A stretch of 64,000 nucleotides of DNA from Nicotiana tabacum. Lineage: Eukaryota > Streptophyta > Magnoliopsida > Solanales > Solanaceae. Shown piece after piece: positions 21,541 to 31,692 of this stretch (positions are counted from its first letter, which is position 1; every line of letters begins with the position of its first letter). The notes under the pieces are model-generated. The model had not been told where the DNA came from and ran no database searches. It saw only the letters and a program-made list of their open reading frames with translations. Position numbers and translations under genes: made by a program. The DNA lies in the NCBI RefSeq assembly GCF_000715075.1, contig NC_134084.1, positions 4,714,501 through 4,778,500 on the forward strand, in the 5' to 3' direction.

Positions 21541-22123
21541 GATCTTTCTTGGTTTGGCGGGCTATTACCGTCGGTTTGTTAAGGGATTTTCATCTATTGC
21601 AGCACCTATGACTAGGATGACCCAGAAGGGTGCTTTGTTCAGGTGGACAGAGGAGTGTGAGGAGAGCTTTCAAAAACTCAAGATAGCTTTGACTACAGCC
21701 CCAGTATTGATATTTCTTACAGGTTCAAGGTTTTATACTATTTATTGTGATGCATCGCAAGTTGGCCTCGGCGCAGTGTTGATGCAGGACCGTAGGGTGA
21801 TTGCCTACGCGTCCAGACAACTGAAAGTGCATGAAAAAAATTATCCTGTCCATGACCTTGACCTAACAGCTATCATTCATGCCTTGAAGATTTGGCGGCA
21901 TTATTTGTACGGTATACCTTGTGAGATTTACATTGATCATCGGAGTTTGCAGTATATATTCAAGCAAAAGAATCTTAATTTGCATCAGCGGAGGTGGTTA
22001 GAACTACTTAAGGATTATGATATCACTATTCTGTACCATCCCAGGAAGACCAAGGTGGTGGCTGATGCCTTGAGTAGCAGGGCGGAGAGTTCAGGGAGCT
22101 TAGCATATTTACCAGCAGCATAG
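21541..22123 (+). pseudogene. Tekay-like RNase H domain
   Basis: The frame 21554-22123 holds the end of RT ([19 protein letters not shown]) and RNase H. The first catalytic Asp is in [13 protein letters not shown]. The Glu position reads VHDLDLTAI, where the family has VHDLELAA, so Glu became Asp. The third is in VVADALSSR. The enzyme degrades RNA in RNA-DNA hybrids during reverse transcription. The frame is open for 189 residues but isolated by stops on both sides. Confidence 0.83.
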
Positions 22124-23521
22124 AGGCCATTGGCATTGGATGTTCAGGCCATAGCCAACCAGTTTGTTAGATTGGATATTTCTGAGCCGAGTCAAGTTTT
22201 GGCTTGTGTGGTCTCCCAGTCTTCTTTTTATGACCGTATTAGGGCGTGACAGTATGATGACCCCCATCTGCTTGTCCTTAAGGACACTGTTCATAAAGGT
22301 GATGCTAAGGAGGTCACTATTGGTGATAATGGTGCATTGAGGATGCAGGGCAGGTTATATGTGCCCAATATGGACGAATTGCGGGAGTTGATTCTTCAGG
22401 AGGCTCACAGCTTGCGGTACTCTATTCACTCGAGTGTCAAAACTATGTATCAAGACTTGAGACAACATTATTGGTGGCGTAGAATGAAGAAAGATATAGT
22501 GGAATTTGTGACTCGGCGTCTAAATTGTCAGAAGGGAAGTATGAACATCAGCGGCCGGGTGGGTTGCTTCAGAAGTTAGAGATTCTAGAGTGGAAATGGG
22601 AGTGGATCACTATGTATTTCATTGTTAGACTCCCACGGAGTAGGAGGAAGTTTGATGCAGTTTGGGTGATTATGGACAGACTGACCAAGTCAGCTTATTT
22701 CATTCCTGTGATGACTACTTATTCCTCCGAGCAGCTAGCTCGAGTTTATATCTACAAGATTGTCAGGTTTCATGGCATGCCGCTATCTATTATCTCTGAC
22801 CGGGGTACGCAGTTTACATCACAGTTTCGGAGGGTCGTATAGCATGAGTTGGGTACTCGAGTGGAGTTGAGCACAACATTTCACCATCAGACGGACGGAT
22901 AGTCCGAGCGCACTATTCAGATTCTTGAGTATATGCTCCGTGCGTGTGTGATGGAGTTTGGAGGTTCTTGGAATCAGTTCTTTCCCCTTGCGGAGTTTGC
23001 CTACAACAATAGTTATCAGTCCAACATTCAGATGGCACCATATGAGGCTCTGTATGGTAGGCGGTGTCGGTCCCCAGTAGGTTGGTTCGAGACGGGTGAG
23101 GCTAGGTTCTTGGGCATAGACTTGGTTCAGGACGATTTGGAGAAGGTTAAGGTGATTCAGGATAGACTTCGCACAGCCCAGTCCAAACAAAAGAGTTATA
23201 TGGATTGGAAGGTTCGCGATGTGGTATTCATGGTTGGAGAGCGAGTCTTGCTCTTGATTTCGCCTATGAAGGGAGTTATGAGGTTTGGAAAGAAGGACAA
23301 GCTGAGCCCAAGGTTCATTGGTCCATTTGAGGTGTTGTGGCGAGTTGGGGAGGTTGCTTATGAGCTTGCCTTGCCTCCCAATCTAGTAGGAGTTCATCCA
23401 GTATTCCATATTTCTATGCTCCAAAAATATCACGGCGACCCGTCTCATGTGTTGGATTTCAGCTCAGTCCAGTTGGACAAAGATCTATGTTATGTTGAGG
23501 AGCCAGTGGGCTATTTTGGAC
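22124..23521 (+). pseudogene. Tekay-like integrase, truncated before the chromodomain
   Basis: The N-terminal zinc region keeps the HSLRYSIH pair but the first Cys of C-x2-C is Arg (RRLNCQ). In the core the first catalytic Asp is lost (ITMYFIVRLP, where relatives have ITMDF). The second survives (SIISDRGTQF) and the Glu survives (SERTIQIL). Stops lie near 22246, 22576, 22840 and 22900, with frame changes. The C-terminal part (PFEVLWRVGEVAYELALPP, then VHPVFHISMLQKYHGD) is open from 22933. It breaks at 23521 where the Tat-like LTR begins, so the chromodomain is missing. Confidence 0.85.
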
Positions 23522-25529
23522 TGTGAGCACCTAATTTTTGACTAAATTTTAGCTTTTCATCACTTTTTAGTATGTAAATATATTTTAAGTTTAATCTACA
23601 TATTTTAACTCTTATTTCTCCTTTTATACATTTTATTTAAGAAAATTGAAAACAATAAAAAAAGAGTCATATTTTTTATAAGCTTTATCTTCATTTACAA
23701 ATAAAGAAAAGGTTTTCCAAAATAAAGAAAAAGTTTTCCAAAAAATATATTATGTTTGTTAAGTAAATTTTGAGTGATTAGTATTTTATCTTGCTATTCA
23801 AGTTTAGGAGTAGTATTTTTATTTTCATATATTAATCAATAAAACGAAAAAATTAAAATCACAGAAAAAGAAAGAAGTTTTAATTTGGACTATTTCTACT
23901 AAAATCTTGCTTTGTCCAAATGTTCAAGTCATGGCCCAAATTGTGCCAAATTTGAGCCCAATTTGCTCAAGCTCATACCCACTCCTCGTTTGACCTAAGG
24001 TAATTCCTACTCCCTACAAAAAAAACTCTCCCCCTTCTTCAAAAGTATTAGCGGTTTCCACCCATCTTCTTCACAACCTAGAAGAATTCTCAGCAGCTAA
24101 CACACACACAGCCGCATGCCCCATAGAAAGGAGCTAACTCCTCATCATCTCTTTCCTCTGCGACTCAACAGAAGAGGACCACAATTTGCCCTTCTTTTTG
24201 GTTCATCTCTTTCGTCGTCTCTCTTGAGGCAAAGCACGTTATTTTGGAGCTATTGTTTTCATCATGTCTCTCCACAGATCTCCTAAAGCTTCAATTTTTA
24301 TAATTCCAATTATACGTTGAAAATCCGTTGGTGGTGGTTGCTTTCTTCCTCAACCAAAAAAAGCGAAACTCGGCTTGAAACCACCATCAACCCAACTCTA
24401 CAAGCTCTCCAAACACGACAAAAAACCCAAGAGTTTCAGTCAATATTCGAAGCTCCGTCGAAGTTCTCGGTGCCGTTTCCAGTCATGGTTAGTTCATACG
24501 AAAGTCCAGAAGATCTTTGTTCCTGTTGTATCGAAGAATATTTAGCTATTGCAAGGTCCATTTCTACTTTATTGATTACTTCCGTGCTTTATAACTGTTT
24601 GGCTGGTAATTAGTTTGTATGTGTTGTTCCAAAATTTGTTTAAAGAATACTGAGTTTTGATATTGTTTGTTCATTCCTATGGCACTGTCGAAATGAGTTC
24701 ACTTTATGTCAGTGTAGTTATTCTAGAAGCTTTGCCGATCTCCATAAGCAAAGAAACAATTTGCAAGCGATTGTTATATATGAGATTTTGACAGGGAAAG
24801 ACTTATGGTCTTTCTTTCTTTTATAAAACGTGGAATGTGACTTTAGAAAAGGAATAAAAAAGATGATAGCAGCTGAAAGTCTGAAAGCATTGACTTATTA
24901 ATCTTTTGCATGGAAAATGGCCAATTCATAAACACCACTAGATGTTTTTAGGTGCGATTAATAAATCATCGTGATTATAGGTATGGTTCCCGTGATATGG
25001 TGACGATACGTAAATCCCAATTCGAGTGTGTGTTTCACATGACTCGACCATAACTTTGAATAATAATAAAATAAACATGTTGTAAATCGCAGGTGCATTT
25101 CATGTGGCGCGGTTTGCAATGTGTACCAAAACGACAAGTGTACGACAATCGTAACTTATTCCAGAAATAACTCTATAAATAATTAAAAGCGGTTTAAAAG
25201 GTTAAAATGCACAAAAGGTTCTAAACATGCAATCAATCAGATAATTAGACCAATTATTAATAGTTGAGGCACCGTGCTAAAATCACAAAACCCGGGAATG
25301 CCTAACACCTTCTTCCGAGTTAATAGAATTCCTTACTCGGTCTTTTGTGTTCGCAGTCCATAAATGAGAGTCAATTTCCTCGGTTTGAGATTTAAAATAA
25401 ACCGGTGACTTGGGACACCATTAATTATTCCAATTGGCGACCCTGAATCTAATACATAATCTCATTTCGATTAATGTCACTTTAATTGGAAAAATTCCCG
25501 ATCCCCCTCGGGAAAAAGGAGGTGTGACA
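23522..25529 (+). repeat. Tat/Ogre-like LTR, first copy
   Basis: Runs from TGTGAGCACCTAATTTTTGA to GGAGGTGTGACA, about 2.0 kb, TG...CA. It interrupts integrase of the outer element just before the chromodomain. A Tat-type primer site follows. The last 590 bp (from AGGTGCGATTAATAAATCAT) recur with visible divergence at 32807-33389, and its end block is seen inverted at 53210-53520. The open frame at 24317-24613 inside it has no recognisable similarity. Confidence 0.8.
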
Positions 25530-26848
25530 GCTCTAGCGACTCTGCTGGTGATAAGAACCCAGAATCTCTGGTTCAGGGTTCAGAATTCGAGCTTAGAATA
25601 ACTGTTATATTTGGCTTTTGTTTATGATCTGATTTTTTATGTGTTTAAGCCTAATGTGCTAAATGCCATTTTTTACCGCTTTAATATTGTGTGAACTGTA
25701 TATAATCTGTTACGAAACCCTTCTTCTCTCTGAGTCTTCTAAATCTTCTGGGAAGTGCACGCTAGCGTGACTTCTTTTCTGTTAGTGTCATATCCCTAAT
25801 TTAGAACGAGGATCAGACAAGTTGTAAAGCTGGATGATCTTTTGGTTACCGGTACACTGCCCCCCTCGGCTCGAGTTATCTGCTCAAGTAAGCCAGGTCT
25901 AGAACAATACACCCAAGTTTTAAACCTAGAATAACATAGCCTCATGCCGGATCCCTAGTAATAACGTTTGGTTGCATCACGTGCATTTGACTTTGGGGAC
26001 TCAACACAGGGGTTGGGTCTGTCTAGGATAGGTGTACCCAAAAATAAAGACTATCCTGATGCATCTTACGTACTACTTGCGCATCTGTTTGTTTCGGCTT
26101 GCATGTTGATTGGCTTCTAGAATAGGAAAAGAAAATAAAAAAAATAAAAAAATAGAAAATAAAAAAAAAAAGAATGAGAGGTAGGTATTTGAAAACTCTG
26201 CTAAAATGTTGAAAAAAAAAGAAAAGAAAAGACAAGGTCATTTCAGAATGAGCCAAAAATATTCAAGTGCCTTGTTTGTCTGTTCCGTCAAAACTACTGA
26301 ACTATGCGGGCCTGATTCTCACCGGATGTGAGATACGTAGGCAAACCTCATCAGTTCGGGCCCCTAATTTTCAAAAATCTTAAAATATTTTCCTTTACTT
26401 CTTTAGAAAAGTCTTTCTTTGAGATTCCAATTTAAAAATAATCAAAAATATTTTCTTTTAATTTCTTCTAAAAAATTTAAAAATATTTTCATTCTTCTTT
26501 AGAAGTTTTTCCTTCGAAAATTGAAAACAAAATTCAAGATTCAAAAATATTTTCTTTAGAAGTCTTTCTTTCACAATTTTAACATAAAAATCCAAAAATC
26601 CAAAGAAATTTTCTTTCGAAATTCCAAAAAAAAAAATTGAAATCAAAAAATATTTTCTTTCTTCTGTATAAGTCTTTCTTTCGAAAATTTTAAAAAATAA
26701 AAAGGGGGAAAAAAGAAAATTCAAAATCCAAAAAAAGAAAAAAAAAGATTTAGTTTATTTTATTCCTAATCTTCCCGAACTACACAAAGATCTGATTCAT
26801 GCGGCATCATGATACGTAGGCAACCCACATCAGGTTCGATCGAATGGT

Positions 26849-26999
26849 TAAAAAAAGGGAAAAAGAAAAAAAAACAAAAAAAAAAAGAAAGAAGGGAAAA
26901 GGAAAGAGAAAAAGAAAGAAAAAATAGGAAAAAAAAAAAGAAGAAGAAAAAAAAGAAGAAGAAAAAAAAAGTGAAAAGGAAGAGAAGAGAAGAGAAGAG
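26849..26999. repeat. Purine tract (A/G) of about 150 bp
   Basis: The + strand is almost purely A and G, with a handful of pyrimidines. It reads as (A)nGG, AAGAAG and AGAGAAG motifs. The Lys/Arg-rich open frame on + and the Phe-rich frame on - across it are products of this composition, not genes. Confidence 0.85.
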
Positions 27000-27099
27000 C
27001 CGACAAATAGAAGTTCTCAAATCTTTGTCTTTATTTGTCTTGTTAGTGTGCATAAAATTTTACCATTGTTCTTCACTTTTTTTGTTTCCTCATAGGATA

Positions 27100-27914
27100 A
27101 ACGTCTTAGTCTGATGAATCTTTCTCCTAAGATAAGAAAAAAAAACCTAGTCTGATAAATTTTCTCATAGAATCAAAATCTTAGTCTGATGAATCTTTCT
27201 CCTAAGATAGAAGACCTAGTCTGATAAACTTTCTCCTAGGATAGAAATCTTAGTCTGATGAATCTTTCTCCTAAGATACAAAAACAAAAGAAAAAATAAA
27301 AGAGACCTAGTCTGATGAACTTTCTCCTAGGATCAAAATCTAAGTCTGATGAATCTTTCTCCTAAGATTAAAAAAATACCTAGTCTGATGAATTTTCTCC
27401 TAGGATAGAAATCTTAGTCCGATGAATCTTTCTCCTAAGATAAGAAAACCTAGTCTGATGAATCTTTCTCCTAGGATAAACATCTTAGTCTGATGAATCT
27501 TTCTCCTAAGATATCCAAAAAAAGAGACCTAGTCTGATGAACTTTCTCTTAGGATCGAAGTCTTAGTCTGATGAATTTTTCTCCTAAGATGAGAAAACCT
27601 AGTCTGATGAGTATTTCTCCTAGGATAGAAATCTTAGTCTGATGAATCTTTCTCCTAAGATAGAAAACCTAGTCTGACGAATTTTCTCCTAGAATAGAAA
27701 TCTTAATCTGTTGAATCTTTCTCCTAAGATACCGAAAAAAGAGACCTAGTCTGATAACTTTTCTCTTAAAATCAAAATCATAGTCTGATGAATCTTTCTC
27801 CTTAGATAATAAATTAGAAAACCTAGTCTGATTAACTTTCTCCTAGGATAAATGACTTAGTTTGATGAATCTCCTAAGATATAAAAACCTAGTCTAATGA
27901 ATTTTCTCCTAGGA
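27100..27914. repeat. Hairpin tandem array: 22 alternating monomers with CTGATGAA loops
   Basis: Monomers of about 36 bp contain CTTAG or CCTAG, a loop TCTGATGAATCTTTCTC, and CTAAG or CTAGG. Two types alternate: type A (CTTAG...CTAAG, often extended to ATCTTAG...CTAAGAT) and type B (CCTAG...CTAGG). I count 22 monomers, that is 11 A/B dimers of about 70 bp, separated by A-rich spacers of variable length. Each monomer can form a hairpin. It lies in the non-coding interior of a Tat-like element. Confidence 0.9.
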
Positions 27915-28091
27915 AATTAAAAAAACAAAGAAAGAAAAGAGGATGTCTCGATTAAAAAAAAGTCATTTGTTCTTGCCTTTGAAAAAAATGCGCTCGGGGC
28001 AATTTGTTTAAAAGAATGATTTTCTCAAAAAAATATGAAATTGATTTTCTCCCAAAAAAAAGAAAAAAAATTCCTTCTTGGTTCGTTTTAG

Positions 28092-28335
28092 CATAGGGTA
28101 CGCAATTCCCTAGTCTCCTTTCCAACATAGGGTATCAACTCCCTAGTTGATTTGATCTTAAATGCAGAGTACACTACTCCCTGATCTCATTACTAGTATA
28201 GGGTACACCAATCCCTAGCTATGTTTTCCAACATAATGTAAACCAATCCTTAGTTGAGACATCTTTTTGAAGAAAAAAAAAACAAAAAAAAAAATCATAA
28301 TGATCTTTTCAGGGTACACCATTCCTGACCTTTTA
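28092..28335. repeat. Short tandem array with AGGGTAC...TCCCTAG hairpins
   Basis: About six diverged units contain CATAGGGTAnnnnAnTCCCTAG with T/C-rich spacers (for example at 28092, 28130, 28170, 28197, 28232 and 28311). Each can pair AGGG with CCCT. The last units are decayed and interrupted by an A-rich run at about 28270-28295. Confidence 0.6.
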
Positions 28336-29041
28336 TTGCTTTCAATAAAGAAGTAGTTTAGAATTTTGTTACAAATAACGCACGAAATTTTTCTAGTGAA
28401 AACTGGGGCAGAAAATTTTTGTTTGTTTTGGTGTATGAGCAGGTTATACCTCGAGACACAGGGTTCGAGACGACCAAAAGAAGAAGTCTCAATCCAGAAT
28501 AAAAGAAAAAATAGTGAACTCAAAATGCAGAAGTGAAGAAAAGATGTGGACTGCTCAAGACATGATTGAAGTCACATGCTTTGTATGTCCCGCCTTGATC
28601 CGAAATGCTGAAAAAGAACGAACTAGTACTTGCAGCTAACAAGCATCAAGATTCAAATCAGAGTCTGCGTGAAGAACCAGCCAAGACTCAAGATCAAGCT
28701 CCAGAAGACTCATAGATAGGAATCTTTTAACTCGTAGCTGATAGGCTTAGTTGGTTTAGTTTTTCATTTTGATTTTGGTGTAATAAGGAGCTCAGCAAAC
28801 AGAAACAACAGCAATAGCAGTGAAATCACAGCTATTCGGTAGTCCCAGCTACCAAAATTTCCAGAACTACACTGACCTGACTCCTTTATAGCCAAGGATA
28901 TGTAGACAACCTCCAAAGCAAGATTCGGTCAGACTTTTTAAAAATACTTCCCATGGAGTTTCAAACGGGCAAAATTTGCTCGTATTTGCTCACTTTATCT
29001 TTGCCCGAAACTCTTCATGTTTACAAGCAAAGATGGGCAAC
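28336..29041. other. 3' part of the Tat-like internal region, non-coding
   Basis: No gene is seen. Around 28870-28935 the phrase GGATATGTAGACAACCTCC and AGATTCGGTCAGAC is the same conserved Tat block that occurs inverted at 57339-57385. The region closes with the purine tract before the LTR. Confidence 0.5.
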
Positions 29042-29492
29042 TGTGAGCTCCTACTTTTTGCCCCCACATGGAAATTACTCCTAAAAATAGACCAAAAGTA
29101 ATTTAATGGATTTTAAGAGTTTTTCTTTATTTAGTTGCATTTCATGCATGTTTAATATTTTAAAATCATAAGAAAAATCATAAAAAATTGTCACATTTTT
29201 CGTTTCATACCATCGTAGGTCTAATTTATATTTTTAGGAATTAACTACTCTTTAATAGTTAGAATTAATGCATAAAAATCAAACAAAATATTTTTTTTAG
29301 ATTTTACATGCATTTGTTAGTAGATAAATAGAATTATTTCTACTAAATTAGATTTAAGTTAGGTTTTAATTTAGGATTTAATTTGTTAGAACTTAAAAGT
29401 AAAAGAAAAACAAAGAAAAAGAAGTAGATTTGGTCTGTCAATTTCATCTGGGCCAGCTTAATTTGAAGCCCAAAAATCCCAAATTATCTAAG

Positions 29493-31692
29493 GGAAATTT
29501 TCATTCCTATACCATATAGGAAACTATATTACTATATATCTTCATAGTTTGCATATTACCCTTCATGCTAATAGTTTTTCTATAAAATATAGACCATGCA
29601 TTAAATAAGGAATCATTGTAGCTGTAGGCTTCCTTATTTAGGCGCGCTAAAATTGGGGGATTAAATATTCTTCTACATCTTCCAAAATGCAAATCACGCA
29701 CATTAATCTTCTTCGTCAGTTTCGTTTCAAATTTAGCGTCTCTACATCAAACGCAATTATTCTTCTACAATTCAAAAACGAATTGATTATTCTTCTACAA
29801 TTAAAAAACGAATTAATTATTCTTCTACAATTCACAAATCAAAAACAACTAAATCTTCTACAATTCTTCTACATCAAACGCAATTATGTACAAATTTCAG
29901 TAATACAAAACAAAGGAAAAGAGAGCAGCAATTCCACAATTGACAACCATTAAAAAGCTTGAAAGCTTTGAATTCAAATTTGGGTTATCAAAAATTATTA
30001 TTTGTTTGGATTGAGTATTGTTGAAAATAATTGGGAATATGGTTTGGAGTTTATATCTCAATTTTGAGGAGTTTTGGTGAATATTAGACTTGGTTTTGAC
30101 TGAATTTCAGATTGAAACTCGAAGAAGAAGAAGAAGAAGAAGAAGACATATATTGCAGAAATTGTAGAAAAATTATAGATAAATTGAAGAAAAATTGTAG
30201 ACTGTTATTTATTTATTTATTTTTCTTTTATTCATTTACCTATTGTATGAAAGTTGAACAACATTGTATAAAAATTGTATTTAAGTGAATGATTTAGTAC
30301 TATTTTGGACAAAAATATATATAAAAAATGTGAAACATACATTTTAGGAGAATCATATCGAGTCCAAATATGTACCCAGTTTGTAGATATTTTGTAGATT
30401 ATTTGTATTCTGATTGTAGATGCTTTATTTTCTGTTTTCACAAATAAAAAAATGACTAAAACTTCTACAAATCTTCTGAAAAAACGCAATTATGTCAAAA
30501 TTCCCAATTATGCTACAATTGAATGAGAATTGGGATATTAAAATTTAATGTACCCAGTTTGTAGATATTTTATAGATAAATTGTAGATTATTTGTATTGT
30601 AGATGCTTTGTTTTCTGTTTTCACAAATCAAAAACGACTAAAACTTCTACAAATCTTCTGCAAAAAATGCAATTATGTCGAAAATCCCAATTATGTTACA
30701 ATTGAATGAGAATTGGGATATTAAAATTCAATGTAACCAGTTTGTAGATATTTTATCGATAAATTGTAGATTATTTGTCTTCTGATTGTAGATGCTTTGT
30801 TTTCTATTTTCATAAATCAAAAACGACTAAAACTTCTACAAATTTTCTGCAAAAAACACAATTATGTCGAAAATCCCGATTATGCTACAATTTTGTGATT
30901 CTCCTATATGCTCTTGTTACTCCTTACGAAACTGCTATGCTAAATATGGAATCCAAAAAATATTTCTGCAATTTTTCTTCAAGAAAAATAAATAAACAAC
31001 AGTCTACAATTTTTCTTCAATTTATCTACAAATTTTCTACAATTTCTGCAATATACGTCTTCTTCTTCTTCGAATTTCAATCTGAAATTCAGCCAAAACC
31101 AAGTCTAATCTTTATCAAAGCCTCTCAAAATTGAGATATAAACTCCAAACCATATTCCCAATTATTTACACAACACCCAATCCAAACAAATAATGATTTT
31201 TGAAAACCCAAATTTGAATTGAAAGCTTCAAAGCCTTTTAATGGCTGTCAATGGTGTAATTGCTGCTCTCTTTTCCTTTCCTCTTATATTACTGAAGGAA
31301 CCCGAAATCATAACCATCAAAAGTTGTTGCTGTGTATGAAACTTTGAAGATTTGACTTCATTTTTGACTGGTTGTAGAAGAAAAAACCTTGATTTTGGAC
31401 ATTAATGGTAGAAAATTTCAATTGTTTTTCTGGATTTAGCAGAGGTTTCTGGGTGTGTGGTGATATGTGGGTGAGGGTGTGGGGTTGGGAGAGAGAAACG
31501 TGGGGGGGGGGGGGGGGATTTGAAGGAATATACGGTACCATAAATGTAAGAGTGATATAAGGTACAATCAATGTACAGTTAAAAAACCTTATGGTATATA
31601 ATTGATAATTAGGTATACTAAATGTAATTATATCAAACCTTAAACATTGAGTGTAATATAGATTTTATATGACATAGTAATGTAAAAATTCC
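29493..31692. mobile_element. Mutator-like foldback element with 10-bp target duplication
   Basis: The ends are GGAAATTTTCATTCCTATAC and, in reverse complement, GGAATTTTTACATTACTATG. The 10-mer ATTATCTAAG occurs at 29483-29492 and 31693-31702, matching the 9-10 bp duplications of Mutator-like elements. The interior holds two arms of about 320 bp in inverted orientation (about 29900-30215 and 31003-31310). Each contains GGGAATATGGTTTGGAGTTT and CGAAGAAGAAGAAG in the same order on opposite strands. Between them lies a block repeated about three times. No transposase is encoded, so it is non-autonomous. A run of 16 G lies at 31502-31517. Confidence 0.85.
30370..30890. repeat. Three tandem copies of a ~180-bp block in the loop of the foldback element
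   Basis: Each copy contains ACCCAGTTTGTAGATATTTT, GATTGTAGATGCTTTnTTTTC, AACGACTAAAACTTCTACAA and CAATTATGTCnAAAnTCCC. They start near 30370, 30548 and 30735. The repeated TTGTAGA and TCTACAA motifs also occur in the arms. Non-coding. Confidence 0.75.

Larger units (their letters stand above)
25530..29041 (+). mobile_element. Internal region of a Tat-like element without coding sequence
   Basis: It begins with GCTCTAGCGACTCTGCTGG (25531-25548: primer-site type used by Tat/Ogre elements; intact relatives read TGGCGACTC) and ends with a purine stretch, AAAGATGGGCAAC (29029-29041), directly before the next LTR. No gag or pol remains in these 3.5 kb. The content is purine tracts, a 22-unit hairpin array, a second short array, and dispersed TACGTAGGCAA motifs at about 26335 and 26812. 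It is therefore a deleted, non-autonomous copy. Confidence 0.75.

Noticed and set aside
24317..24613. 98-codon open frame as a host gene
   Set aside because: It lies wholly inside a Tat-like LTR, lacks an ATG at its start and has no recognisable domain.
26766..27114. Lys-rich (+) and Phe-rich (-) open frames
   Set aside because: They are the two strands of a homopurine tract, not proteins.
27100..27914. Hammerhead ribozyme array (CTGATGA followed by GAAA in many monomers)
   Set aside because: CTGATGA, a possible 3-bp ATC/GAT stem II, GAAA and a 7-bp ATCTTAG/CTAAGAT stem III can be placed. Stem I cannot be formed next to the cleavage site, and stem II is too weak. The GAAA is also an A-rich spacer that varies between monomers.
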